A stretch of 64,000 bases of DNA from positions 1,674,001 through 1,738,000 of the forward strand of contig NZ_CP076103.1 of the NCBI RefSeq assembly GCF_018732085.1, read 5' to 3'. The notes below the pieces were generated by a model. The model was not told where the DNA came from. It was given only the letters and a program-made list of their open reading frames with translations, and searched no databases. The position numbers and the translations under genes were made by a program. The first letter of the stretch is position 1. Each line of letters opens with the position of its first letter. The DNA is from Lysobacter capsici. Its GTDB lineage: Bacteria > Pseudomonadota > Gammaproteobacteria > Xanthomonadales > Xanthomonadaceae. This document shows, one piece after another, positions 34,301-42,529 of this stretch.

Positions 34301-34340
34301 CGGCCGCAGCTACAGCTTCACGGTGGGCTACAAGTTCTGA
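31338..34340 (+). CDS. TonB-dependent receptor, probable amino-sugar/glycan uptake
   Basis: 1000 residues. Long N-region and signal peptide (PLSLALAVALLGHVSLAAA, cleavage near residue 38), plug domain starting LSRVEVTGSNIRRTDVETASPVQIVSKQDIENMGA, NLRGLGAQGTLVLLNGRRL and VYGTDAVAGVINVITKR, then a 22-strand barrel ending YSFTVGYKF with terminal Phe. ATG 31338 follows a CAGGAGAG ribosome site. Same strand as, and 218 bases after, the GH31 gene, so it probably imports the released sugar or oligosaccharide. No inner-membrane permease accompanies it. Confidence 0.92.
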   Translation: MLPASRRTRRHRANRIPATPLSLALAVALLGHVSLAAAQDGAAGTDSKDKTTELSRVEVTGSNIRRTDVETASPVQIVSKQDIENMGARTLLQVLDNLPAARPAQQDSRSLFTGSDGASQANLRGLGAQGTLVLLNGRRLSYYGAPAGFQTQFVNIDAIPAAAIERMEVLTDGASAVYGTDAVAGVINVITKRNYQGAEVNVTTDMSSRIDSYGEHQASITAGFGDLDEDRYNVYASVNLYRRDAIPLSDFYDKRPKQYYVNNPNYLNNLRLGTGSKPGVFNPGSYFAFDPVTGRRVQEAAPGCNNVLTTEAAGPRCIWQTWMNNEIDAGAKSERNTAYVNAHFLIGDSTEAFAEATYTDIDLRANGGTPRAYSTTTGNPTSWFSRNTGTSVNQFLYPFLGPNNEYNHASPQLKAMMGGVVGLQYLLQDAGANYFGQRNTDKSYRALGGLRGTIGDWNWETAFATAGTHSTTYQTINVNLQGFEKAFGPYTTDPGTGRVIISDHPAYKFGQINEANAALIRAAFPTFDIQSWTRLHTLDGKIEGPLFSLPAGEVRAAFGFNVSRETFYTPGNSDAANGLITQQGGSWFDGKRNTYAVFAETVAPLTEKLELDAALRVDKYPNFSANVAPKIGLKYQVLPQLLLRGTYSEGFRAPSLAESGTGGVFAQLGGYRDEVRCAETNAIANLLRQSRRGGDVDLGNSLLNADCSRTVARMTQPNQDLKPEKAKIATLGFVFEPLDWLSVSADYWFIYRRNEIAAPDYSKDEDILSSTRSPITESDRAAVAALAAMCADPASGVSCPGTLPGYSVGNVASVVGQYKNKGRTLIDGFDIDARSRFSLGEWGSLNIGLAATIARRNQAYLDDENGWYYGNTVGYYGNPRLRATINADWNYRQVTTSFFVNYVGTTKWAWERIDAQDNNPQTCTAGFLPVAKAQCDGVPSWWTANLSLTWRPTEKLNVGVTVKNLFDRLPFYDPNSFLGDSSDYASIFGRSYSFTVGYKF

Positions 34341-34523
34341 CGGTTCGATCGCGCCGGCGACATCGTCGGCGCGGTCTTCGGGGTGTTCCATCGCCTGCGG
34401 CCGATGGATCCGCGGCGTGGAGCATGGCGCCTGCGTCGCAGGCGTCGCGTCGGCGACGGGACGATACTGATGTCGGCGACGTTGCGCGGCTGCGGACCGG
34501 GCCGACATCAGGGAGTCCGGACC

Positions 34524-35069
34524 ATGTCGATTGCGCTGCATCGAGTGACCGACGTCGTGCCGCCGCCGCATTCGCGGGTGGCGGGCGTGTACCCGTCGAT
34601 GGATTTGTACGACGCCTATTCGATCGAGTTGCCCGACCAGGCGTCCGGCGATCCGGAAACCTTGGCGCGATTCGTGTTCGCGCGCAGCCCGGCCTGGATC
34701 GGCGGACTGATGCGCGTGCGCGATGCGCTGGTGGCGGGGCTCGGCCTGAAGACCGCGCGGCGCTTGCACCGGCTCGGCGCCAACGGCGGCGAGCGCGTCG
34801 GCATGTTCCGCATCTACGAACGGCAGCCCTTGGAGATCGTGCTGGGCGAAGACGACAAGCACCTGGATTTCAAGCTGTCGGTGCTGTGCCAGCCGCCCGG
34901 GGAGGCCGTCGCGCGGCGGCGATTGATCGTCTCGACCGCGGTGCATTGCCACAACCGCCTAGGCCGCGCGTATATCGCGGCGATCGCGCCGTTTCACCGC
35001 TTGATCGTGCGTTCCTGCCTGCGCCATGCCGCGCGCATCGGATGGCCGCCCCGGCAGTCGGCGGATTGA
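34524..35069 (+). CDS. DUF2867-family protein
   Basis: 181 residues; features of DUF2867: YDAYSIELPDQ, VFARSPAWIGGLMRVRDALVAGLGLKT, VGMFRIYERQPLEIVLGEDDKHLDFKLSV and the end NRLGRAYIAAIAPFHRLIVRSCLRHA. No signal peptide or membrane helix. ATG 34524 follows an AGGGAG ribosome site; the same frame extends upstream without similarity. Function unknown. Alone between the receptor and a convergent thioesterase gene. Confidence 0.8.
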   Translation: MSIALHRVTDVVPPPHSRVAGVYPSMDLYDAYSIELPDQASGDPETLARFVFARSPAWIGGLMRVRDALVAGLGLKTARRLHRLGANGGERVGMFRIYERQPLEIVLGEDDKHLDFKLSVLCQPPGEAVARRRLIVSTAVHCHNRLGRAYIAAIAPFHRLIVRSCLRHAARIGWPPRQSAD

Positions 35070-35103
35070 GTGCGATAACCCGGCCGCGGCGCGGCCGATG
35101 CGT

Positions 35104-35874
35104 TCAGCCCGGGACCGGCTCGGTCTGCGGCGGGCAGTGTACGCGCACGAAAGCGTCCAGCTTGCGGGCGAAGCCGGGATTGGTGTTGATGAAAAAATGG
35201 CCGCCGGTCATCGCCGCGCATTGCGCATCCGCGAACAGATCGCCCCAGGCGAACACGTCGTCGACCCGGGTTTCGTCCTGTTCCCCGGCCAGGATAAGCG
35301 CCGGGATCCGCGCCAGATCCGGATGCACCGGCGGCAGGCGGAAGTTCTCGCCGAGGGCGAAATCGGCGCGCAGCGCGGGGAAGAACAGTTGCATGACCTC
35401 CGGGTCGTTGAGCAGTTCGCGCGGCGTGCCGTTGAGGCTGCGCAGCTTGGCCAAAAAACGATTGTCGGGCAGCTCGCTGACCCGCTCACGCGGACGGTCC
35501 ACGGTGGGCGAGCACTTGGCCGACAGCGCGATCGCGCGCGGCGGCGGCGCGCCCAATTGCAGCAGGCGGTTGGCGGCGGAAAAAGCCATCAGCGCGCCGT
35601 TGCTGTGGCCGTACAGCAGGTAAGGCCGGTCGAGCAGCGGCAGCAGGTCGGGCAGCAACTGCGTCAGCAGAGCGTCGACGTCGCGGATCAGCGGCTCGGC
35701 CATACGCATGCCGCGTCCGGGCGGTTGCACGCACAACAGCTCGACCTGCGGGCTGAGCCATTTGCGCCAGGACGCGTACGAACTCGCGCTGCCGCCGGAG
35801 AAAGGAAATGCGAACAGGCGCAGGCGCGCGTGTTCGGAATTGCCGGATCGGACCAGCCAGGGCGAAGGTTTCAT
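35104..35874 (-). CDS. Type II thioesterase (alpha/beta hydrolase, GrsT-like)
   Basis: 256 residues of the type II thioesterase family that edits stalled carrier-protein thioesters in NRPS/PKS assembly lines. FAFPFSGGSASSYASWRKWL, VQPPGRGMRMAEPL, nucleophile elbow YGHSNGALMAF (Ser about 91), acid LAGEQDE (Asp about 199) and MTGGHFFIN (His about 225). The start is ATG 35874; longer upstream frames are unsupported. No NRPS, PKS or carrier-protein gene is in the window, so it is an orphan serving an assembly line elsewhere, as is common in antibiotic-rich genomes. Confidence 0.88.
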   Translation of the reverse strand: MKPSPWLVRSGNSEHARLRLFAFPFSGGSASSYASWRKWLSPQVELLCVQPPGRGMRMAEPLIRDVDALLTQLLPDLLPLLDRPYLLYGHSNGALMAFSAANRLLQLGAPPPRAIALSAKCSPTVDRPRERVSELPDNRFLAKLRSLNGTPRELLNDPEVMQLFFPALRADFALGENFRLPPVHPDLARIPALILAGEQDETRVDDVFAWGDLFADAQCAAMTGGHFFINTNPGFARKLDAFVRVHCPPQTEPVPG

Positions 35875-36189
35875 GATGGCGCGCGCAGTGGGGTGGGCGA
35901 TGCACACGCGCGCCGCGTCGCTGCACATTCGCGACGGACCCGGAGCACGATCGATCGGTGACGAATGTCGGCAACGCCGTGGCGTCATCGCGGCGATCGT
36001 CGAGATCCGTCACGCGCATCGACATCGACCGCGATTCTATGCGGTTCTTCATGACGAAGGCGCTCAGGCGGTCACGATCCCGGCGCCGCGGTCACCGTCG
36101 CCCGCGTGACGGACGTCCCTCGGCGATAACCGCGGTGGGCGCCGCTTCGTGGCGCCCACCGGGTCAACCGACCTCGCGACTCGCCGTGC
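35875..36189. other. Intergenic region with a strong hairpin
   Basis: 315 bases between the divergently ending thioesterase and glucanase genes. The only structure seen is a perfect 10-base stem GGTGGGCGCC (36134-36143)/GGCGCCCACC (36151-36160), just downstream of the glucanase stop on its strand. It could be a transcription end, but no T run follows. Confidence 0.5.
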
Positions 36190-37338
36190 TCACAAGCGAG
36201 TGACGCGAATCCAGTTGATGTTCCATCCGCCCTGCTGCGCGTAGACACCGAGGTTGTAGGTGCCCGCGTTGACGTTGACCGTATGCGAGACGGTCTGCCA
36301 GTTCTGCCAGCCGCCGGTCGCCGGCACCTGCACCTGGCCCAGCACCGTGCCGCCGGCGTTGAGATCGAGCGACAGCGCGCCGCCGTTGGGGCTCGCCACG
36401 CGATATTCGACCCGATAGCTGCCGCTGCTGGGGAAGTTGACGTTGCTGTACGACAGCCAGTCGCCGGTGTCGATCCAGCCGACGTTGGAGCCGCCTTCCG
36501 AGCACGCCTCGACCTGCACGCCACTCTGCGCGGCGAAACTTTCGGCCTCCAGCGTCTGCGACCACGGGCTGCTGCCGCCGGCGTTGTACACGCGCACGTA
36601 GTCCACGAGCATCTTCGCCGGCAGCTTGCTTTCGTCGACGTTGAAGCCCGGCCAGTTGCCGCCGATGGCGAAGTTCAGCAGCAAGAAGAAGTCGCGATGG
36701 AATTCCTCGGTGCCGTTGACGCTGTTCTGGATGCTGGCTTCTTGGAACTTGTTGCCGTCGACGTACCAGCGGATCGCGTTCGCGTCCCACTCCACCGAGT
36801 ACACGTGCCAGTCGGCGACGCTGATCAGCGTGTTGCCGCCGTACTGGGCGTAGTTGCCGTTGTGGTCGCGCCAGTGGATGGTGCCGTAGGTGCGATCCTC
36901 GTTGTTGACATGCTCCATGATGTCGATCTCGCCCGAGTCGGGCCAGCCCACCTGCGGCAGGTTGGCGCCGAGCGCCCAGAACGCCGGCCACGCGCCCATG
37001 AACGAGGGCAGCTTCATCCGCGCTTCGATCTTGCCGTACCTGAAGTTGCGGATGCCCTGGGTCTTCATGCGCGCGGAGGTGTAGCGGAAACCGCCGAAAT
37101 CCTCGCGCCGGGCGTTGATGACCAGGGCGTTGTTCTCGATGCCGGCGTTCTCGCGCCGGTAGTACTCCAGTTCGTTATTGCCCCAGCCGCCGCTGCCGTT
37201 GCCGGTTTCGAACACCCAGTCCGGTCCGATCGATCCGTTGAACTCGTCGCTCCATACCAGTTGCCAGTTCTGCGCCCAGGCGCCGCCGGCGAACACGGAT
37301 GCGACGAGAAAAACCAGGCCCTTCATCAACAGTTTCAT
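36190..37338 (-). CDS. Secreted GH16 endo-beta-1,3-glucanase with CBM6
   Basis: 382 residues. Signal peptide LMKGLVFLVASVFAGGAWA (cleavage near 22). GH16 domain (about 24-252) with the active-site motif GEIDIMEH (Glu137 nucleophile, Asp139, Glu142 acid/base), WNNELEYY-like GWGNNELEYY and GGNWPG. A Ser/Gly linker leads to a CBM6 (about 258-382: TLEAESFAAQSGVQVE, GWIDTGDWLSYSNVNFPSSG, GGWNINWIRV). Hydrolyses fungal or oomycete beta-1,3-glucan; Lysobacter is known to secrete such glucanases as lytic enzymes. ATG 37338 follows AGGAGA. Confidence 0.93.
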   Translation of the reverse strand: MKLLMKGLVFLVASVFAGGAWAQNWQLVWSDEFNGSIGPDWVFETGNGSGGWGNNELEYYRRENAGIENNALVINARREDFGGFRYTSARMKTQGIRNFRYGKIEARMKLPSFMGAWPAFWALGANLPQVGWPDSGEIDIMEHVNNEDRTYGTIHWRDHNGNYAQYGGNTLISVADWHVYSVEWDANAIRWYVDGNKFQEASIQNSVNGTEEFHRDFFLLLNFAIGGNWPGFNVDESKLPAKMLVDYVRVYNAGGSSPWSQTLEAESFAAQSGVQVEACSEGGSNVGWIDTGDWLSYSNVNFPSSGSYRVEYRVASPNGGALSLDLNAGGTVLGQVQVPATGGWQNWQTVSHTVNVNAGTYNLGVYAQQGGWNINWIRVTRL

Positions 37339-37877
37339 GATGTCTTCTCCTCGTAGGGGAAACATGAGCGCCGCATCACGGAGCGAGACGGCGCGAAGCC
37401 TTCGCGTCCGCGGGCGACGCCTGCGACAAAAAAATCCGATGTGCAGCGACGGCGCGACGATCGCGTCGTCCTCCGGCGACTGCGGCCCCTTCGATGCGGT
37501 CGCGGATGTGGTCGATCCTATGCGAGCGCTCGCGGCCGTAACGCGTGCTTCGCCACAGCTTGTGCGCTTTCGCGCGGATGCGTGACGCAGGCACGTTCGA
37601 TGCGTGAGGACGAAGGGTGCGGGTCAAGAGCGCGTTGCTGCGCGAACCTTCAAGCGAGCGATCGCGATGTCATGACGACGGCGATGGGACAGCCGCGAGG
37701 ACGTTCGAGCAGACATGCGCGATGTCCTGTGTCGTCTTCTCGCGATCGGTCCAAGCCATCGCCTTGGCCGATGTTCGCCGAGTCAGGCCGGCTGCCGCGA
37801 TCCGCCGTCGATCCACGACGCGATGGCCCGGGAGCGGCGCAACCGCTCCCGGGCCGGCCCGGTTACCGGATGCAGGC
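37339..37877. other. Intergenic region, no gene recognised
   Basis: About 540 bases upstream of the glucanase and downstream of the SDR, both leftward. The open frames here show no family features and look like chance frames of GC-rich DNA. The glucanase promoter should be here, but no convincing -35/-10 pair was found. Confidence 0.5.
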
Positions 37878-38633
37878 TCAATCCGGATTCATCGCCGCGA
37901 AGGTTTCTTCGTAGCGGCCATCGCGCTCGGCCCATCGCCGCGCGCGGTCGCGTTCGACCAGCACCTCGCCGCGAGGATGCTCTGCGCGTTCGAGCAACTG
38001 CATCACTTCGGCCACATAGGCGTCGACCGGCGTGGCGCGCGGATCCTGGGCCTGCTGTGTACCGGTGAGCTGCGTGCGCACGTAGGGTGGCGCGAGTTCC
38101 AATACTTCGACCGGAACCTTGCGCAGTTGATGACGCAGCGACTGCAGCCACGAATGCACGAATGCCTTGCTGGCGCAGTAGCTCGGAAAGTCGGCGCGCG
38201 GCAGGAAGGCGAGGTTGGAGCTGGTCGCCATGATCGTCGCGTTCGCCTGCCGTTTCAGCGTCGGCAGCAGCGCCGCGGTGACCCGCAGCACGCCGAGGAT
38301 ATTGGTCTGTACGATCGCCTGCGCGTCGGCAATGTCCCAGTCGTCCGCGGCCATGTTTTCGCTGCGCGAAATACCGGCGTTGGCGATGAGCACGTTGAGT
38401 TCGGGGAAGCGTGTTCGAACCTCGCTCGCGAACGAGGACAGCGAGGCTGGATCGTCGAGGTCGACGCACAGGCCGACCATGCCGGGACGGGCCGCGGTCA
38501 TATCGTCGAGCAGCGCGCGTCGCCTGCCGGCGACGATGACGCGGTTGCCGCGATCGTGGAAGGCTTCGGCGAGCGCGCGGCCGATGCCGCTGGTGCCGCC
38601 GGTGATGAGCAGGGTGTTGCCGGTCGTTTTCAT
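37878..38633 (-). CDS. Short-chain dehydrogenase/reductase (DltE-like)
   Basis: 251 residues. Cofactor motif LLITGGTSGIGRALAEAF (TGxxxGIG), NNAG-equivalent LIANAGISR, and catalytic YxxxK in FPSYCASKAFVHSW. The C-terminal half (VEVLELAPPYVRTQLTG) matches the DltE/YvaG-like SDR subgroup. Start at ATG 38633; upstream in-frame sequence up to 38819 has no SDR similarity. Substrate unknown, no operon partner. Confidence 0.88.
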   Translation of the reverse strand: MKTTGNTLLITGGTSGIGRALAEAFHDRGNRVIVAGRRRALLDDMTAARPGMVGLCVDLDDPASLSSFASEVRTRFPELNVLIANAGISRSENMAADDWDIADAQAIVQTNILGVLRVTAALLPTLKRQANATIMATSSNLAFLPRADFPSYCASKAFVHSWLQSLRHQLRKVPVEVLELAPPYVRTQLTGTQQAQDPRATPVDAYVAEVMQLLERAEHPRGEVLVERDRARRWAERDGRYEETFAAMNPD

Positions 38634-39026
38634 GCGTGCCTCGTGGTCGGGCCAGGGTTGTCTGGCCAGATGGGGGAAAGGCCACGGCAAGCTGCGGAAC
38701 GCGCCTGTGGCGTTGTTCCGGCAAGGCAGCATCACGACAAACCCTGCCCACGAAAGGTCTTGATCGGGCGAAGGCCCGCGGAGCAGGGAAGTGATGGCGT
38801 ACCGTGGCACCTGTTGCATCGAGATCCCCTGCTGGGGCCCGCTCGACGAAGGGTGCGTTGGATGACGGTAACGCCTACGGCAGCGCGGTTGAGGCGACTG
38901 CGGGCGAAAGGCTAGGGTCGCCGGCCGCCGGCGTCAAGCGCGGGCCGGCCCGCGTCCGCGATATCTGCGCGGAGTTTTCGTTTTCCGGGCGATGCGCGCC
39001 GCCGCGGCCCTGCGAGCGCCTTGGTC
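38634..39026. other. Intergenic region between divergent SDR and helicase genes
   Basis: 393 bases without a recognizable gene, repeat or clear promoter. It must contain the start regions for the leftward SDR and rightward helicase-like gene. Confidence 0.5.
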
Positions 39027-41057
39027 ATGGACAATGACGCAAACCGCGCCGAGCATCGCCACGTGATCCCCAACACCACCCCGTACTACCTGCCGGTGAC
39101 CCGCGAGGTCGCGCAGGCCTTCGTCGACGACGGGCGCCTGCCCGAGTCGTCGATAGAGCGCGCGGCGCTGTCGGTGATGCTGGTCCTGTTGACGCAGGAA
39201 TACTCCAACGCCGCGATCAGTCGCCTGATCTTCGAGACCCACGGCTTGATGACGGCGAGTTCGCCCGAGGTCGCCGCGGCGCATCTGGACGCGGGCCGGC
39301 GCGGCATTGCGCAACCGCAGCGTGCCGACATGCTGGGCCGGCTGGCCGACAAGGGCGTGAATTTCGCCGACCTCCAGGACATGCGGCACGAGGCCTGGCG
39401 CGACGACGACGGCCGCTACGCGCATGTGTTCCAGGAGCGCTATCGCCAGCCGATGGACCGTTTCGAGATCGGCTTCGATCGCGCCGACCAGATCGACGAG
39501 GCGGCCGCCGACGCGGATGTTCCCTACGACACGCCCAGCGCCGATACCCAGGCCGCGCCGCGCAGGACCCGCCTGGTCATGGAAGGCACCCGCGACCAGG
39601 CGGTGGCGGCCCAGGTGATCGCGGCGGCGCCGGACGAACTGGTCAACCTCGACGCTTACGCCGGCACCGGCAAGACCCATCTGTTGCTGGCGATGGCCGG
39701 CGGTCTGGCCGGCGGCATGACCTACCTGGCGCCCACCGTCGCGCATATCCACGGTTTCAAGATCCGCGCCGGCGGCGCCGCGACGGGCATCCAGACCGTG
39801 ACCCAGACCGTGCTGGCCAACGCGACCGCCGCGGCCCACGCCCGCGCCGCGCGGCTGCGCTGGGCGCCGCGGGTGATCAAGACCACCCACAGCCTGACCG
39901 CGCAGACCAAGATCGCCGGTGTCCCTGCCCTCGATGGACGTCCGCCCGAGGCGGTGCTGGCGATCGTCCACAAGGCGCTGCGGGCGTGGTGCTACAGCGC
40001 GGCGCCGGCGCTGGGCCAGTTCCATTTCGCCCGTCATGTGCCGTATGCGGCGATCGAGGCCAAGCGCTGGATCGAGATCGGCCAGCGGGTGTGGGACTGC
40101 ATGTTCGCCGGGCTCGGGACCAACGACGCCGGCGCGGCCTTCGATATCAACACTGTGCATCTGGTCAAGTGGTTGTCGGTGCGCGGCGCGGTGGTTCCCG
40201 ACGGCTACGGCACCTTGCTCGTCGACGAAGCCCACGATCTGTCCGCGCCGTGGCGGGCCTTGCTGCAGGCCTATCGCCATGGCTGCGTGCTGATGGGCGA
40301 TCCGTACCAACGCCTGTTCGGCCATGTGCCCAGGGCCACCCAGGCCAAGACGATCGTGATGAGCCAATCGGTGCGCATGGGCGTGCAGGCCGCGCCCTTG
40401 ATCGACCAGACCCTCGCGGTGGCGCACGAGCGCCTGATCGAGTTTCCGCTGATCGGCGCGCCCGATCGCCTGACCCGCAACCGCGTCTACCGCAACCGCG
40501 ACGAGCTGCCCGGCCGCGCGCTGCGCGTGTTCGGCGGCGGCTGGGCCTTGCTGGAAGAAGCGCTGCGGATCAAGGCCGCCGGCGGCCGCTTCCGCCTGGT
40601 GCCGGCCTCGGCCGACGAGGTCGCGCTACTGGCGCGGGCGGCGATTTCGCTGCACCTGGGCGGCGACAGCTACGGGCGCCGCAGCCTGGGCGATTTCCGT
40701 TCGTGGTCGGCGTTTTCGCAGCACCTGGCCGATACCGGGCTGGGGTCGATAGCGCGGATGATCGAACGCGGCTTCGGCAGCGAGGATATCGATGCGCTGA
40801 TGGCCGCGCAGGCCGAGCCGGGCAGCGAGCAGCTCACCCTGAGCCTGGTCCAGCATTGCAAGAACATGGAGGCCGACGCCGTGGTCCTGAGCCCGTGCTG
40901 CTACCTCGTGAACCGCGAGGGCGAACCGCACAGTCCGGTCCGCGCCGCCTATCTGGCCATGACCCGCGCGCGCTTCGAGGTGTGGACGCCGGGCGATGGC
41001 CTGGACCGGCTCAGGGATGCGCAGCGCGATTTCGAGGTGGGCGGGGCCAGGCAGTGA
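39027..41057 (+). CDS. Orphan superfamily-1 helicase-like ATPase
   Basis: 676 residues. An uncharacterised N-terminal domain of about 200 residues (NTTPYYLPVTREVAQAF; SVMLVLLTQEYSNAAISRLIFETHG) precedes a UvrD-like core: Walker A LDAYAGTGKTH (Lys216), motif II LLVDEAHDL (Asp400-Glu401), motif III-like LMGDPYQRLFGH, an HCKNMEADAVVL segment like UvrD motif V, and YLAMTRARFEVW (motif VI). No nuclease domain, zinc finger or signal is visible. ATG 39027 (TTG 39021 alternative). It stands alone with no repair or restriction partners. Could be a DNA repair translocase, plasmid/phage-derived helicase or defence ATPase. Confidence 0.75.
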   Translation: MDNDANRAEHRHVIPNTTPYYLPVTREVAQAFVDDGRLPESSIERAALSVMLVLLTQEYSNAAISRLIFETHGLMTASSPEVAAAHLDAGRRGIAQPQRADMLGRLADKGVNFADLQDMRHEAWRDDDGRYAHVFQERYRQPMDRFEIGFDRADQIDEAAADADVPYDTPSADTQAAPRRTRLVMEGTRDQAVAAQVIAAAPDELVNLDAYAGTGKTHLLLAMAGGLAGGMTYLAPTVAHIHGFKIRAGGAATGIQTVTQTVLANATAAAHARAARLRWAPRVIKTTHSLTAQTKIAGVPALDGRPPEAVLAIVHKALRAWCYSAAPALGQFHFARHVPYAAIEAKRWIEIGQRVWDCMFAGLGTNDAGAAFDINTVHLVKWLSVRGAVVPDGYGTLLVDEAHDLSAPWRALLQAYRHGCVLMGDPYQRLFGHVPRATQAKTIVMSQSVRMGVQAAPLIDQTLAVAHERLIEFPLIGAPDRLTRNRVYRNRDELPGRALRVFGGGWALLEEALRIKAAGGRFRLVPASADEVALLARAAISLHLGGDSYGRRSLGDFRSWSAFSQHLADTGLGSIARMIERGFGSEDIDALMAAQAEPGSEQLTLSLVQHCKNMEADAVVLSPCCYLVNREGEPHSPVRAAYLAMTRARFEVWTPGDGLDRLRDAQRDFEVGGARQ

Positions 41058-41452
41058 GCGCGGGCGGCAGGCCGTCGCCGCGGGCCGGGTTCGGTCCGGC
41101 CTGATCGCCCGGATGGCCGGATCGGCAAAGCGCGCGGCGGTTTCCGGCGTGAGCGGAAGGGCGTGAATCCGTGACCGATCCGAGGATTCGATCTGTGCAT
41201 CGCCGGACCGCATCGCGGTGGTGAAATGCCTTTTTTTTTGCTTGATTTCGGCATGCAAGCTGTAGCGCAACTTATCGATGCGACCGTGTCGACGCCGGCC
41301 GCGGGGCGATAGGCTTTACAATCCCGCGATTGTTCGGCCGGCCCCGCCAAAGTGAACAGGTTGCGGCGGCTCTGCGCCGTTGCGCCGCGCGGCACGGGGC
41401 GGGTCGGCTCAATCGAACATTCGCCAGTCGATCATTTGAAGGAGTGTCCTGA
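41058..41452. other. Intergenic region upstream of rmlB
   Basis: 395 bases. Contains a run of nine T at about 41231-41239 that may end helicase transcription, and TACAAT at 41317-41322, a good -10 for the rml operon, without a clear -35. An AGGAGTG ribosome site immediately precedes the GTG start of rmlB. Confidence 0.45.
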
Positions 41453-42505
41453 GTGCCTACTTGGCTTGTAACCGGCGGCGCCGGTTTCATTGGCGGTAAC
41501 TTCGTCCTCGATGCGGTCCGGCGCGGAATCAAGGTCGTCAATCTCGATGTCCTGACCTACGCCGGCAACCTCGACACCCTGAGCGTTCTCGATGGCGATG
41601 CGCGTCACGTATTCGTCCAGGGCGACATCGGCGACGCGGACCTGCTCAAGCGCCTGCTGGCCGAGCACCGGCCCGACGCGGTGATCAATTTCGCCGCCGA
41701 GAGCCATGTCGACCGCTCCATCGACGGCCCGGCCGCGTTCGTGCAGACCAACGTGGTCGGCACCCTGAGCCTGCTCGAGCAGGTGCGCGACTACTGGAAG
41801 GCGCTCGATGCGCCGGCGCGCGACGGCTTCCGCTTCCTGCACGTGTCGACCGACGAGGTCTACGGCTCGCTCGGCGACAGCGGCAAGTTCAGCGAGACCA
41901 CGCCGTACGCGCCCAATTCGCCGTATTCGGCGTCGAAGGCCGCGTCGGATCACCTGGTCCGCGCGTTCCACCACACCTACGGCCTGCCGGTGCTGACCAC
42001 CAACTGCTCGAACAACTACGGGCCGTTCCAGTTTCCGGAAAAACTCATTCCGCTGATCATCGCCAAGGCCCTGGCCGGCGAGCCGCTGCCGGTCTACGGC
42101 GACGGCCTCAACGTACGCGACTGGCTGTTCGTCGGCGACCACTGCTCGGCGATCGCGCGCGTGCTCGAAGCCGGCCGCGTCGGCGAGACCTACAACGTCG
42201 GCGGCGACGCCGAGCGTCCCAACATCGTCGTGGTCCAGACCATCTGCGCCTTGCTCGATCAGCGCCGTCCGCTGGCCGACGGTCGCGCGCGCGAGTCGCT
42301 GATCACCTACGTCAAGGACCGCCCGGGCCACGATCGCCGCTATGCGATCGACGCGTCCAAGCTCAAGAACGAACTGGGCTGGACTCCGACCCTGACCTTC
42401 GAACAAGGCATCGCGCGCACCGTCGACTGGTATCTGGACAACCAGCCGTGGGTGCAGCGCGTGCTCGACGGCAGCTACCGGCTCGAACGCATCGGCCAGG
42501 CCTGA
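41453..42505 (+). CDS. rmlB: dTDP-glucose 4,6-dehydratase
   Basis: Second step of dTDP-L-rhamnose synthesis. 350 residues from GTG 41453 (ribosome site GAAGGAGTG). NAD-binding VTGGAGFIGGNFVLD, conserved FAAESHVDRSI, active-site HVSTDEVYGSLG (Asp-Glu pair) and YSASKAASDHLVRA (YxxxK), NNYGPFQFPEKLIPL. First of four tightly spaced genes rmlBACD. Product feeds O-antigen or exopolysaccharide. Confidence 0.97.
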   Translation: MPTWLVTGGAGFIGGNFVLDAVRRGIKVVNLDVLTYAGNLDTLSVLDGDARHVFVQGDIGDADLLKRLLAEHRPDAVINFAAESHVDRSIDGPAAFVQTNVVGTLSLLEQVRDYWKALDAPARDGFRFLHVSTDEVYGSLGDSGKFSETTPYAPNSPYSASKAASDHLVRAFHHTYGLPVLTTNCSNNYGPFQFPEKLIPLIIAKALAGEPLPVYGDGLNVRDWLFVGDHCSAIARVLEAGRVGETYNVGGDAERPNIVVVQTICALLDQRRPLADGRARESLITYVKDRPGHDRRYAIDASKLKNELGWTPTLTFEQGIARTVDWYLDNQPWVQRVLDGSYRLERIGQA

Positions 42506-42529
42506 GCCCGGCACACTGAGGAGTTAGGC

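Noticed and set aside
31185..34952. 1255-residue minus-strand frame opposite the TonB receptor
   Set aside because: Same GC artefact; the plus strand has an unmistakable TonB receptor with signal peptide and plug.
32285..35623. 1112-residue plus-strand frame across the receptor and DUF2867
   Set aside because: Out-of-frame reading of the receptor, then the opposite strand of the thioesterase; Arg-rich low complexity.
38634..38819. N-terminal extension of the SDR to ATG 38819
   Set aside because: The extra 62 residues have no SDR similarity, and the Rossmann motif should be near the N-terminus.
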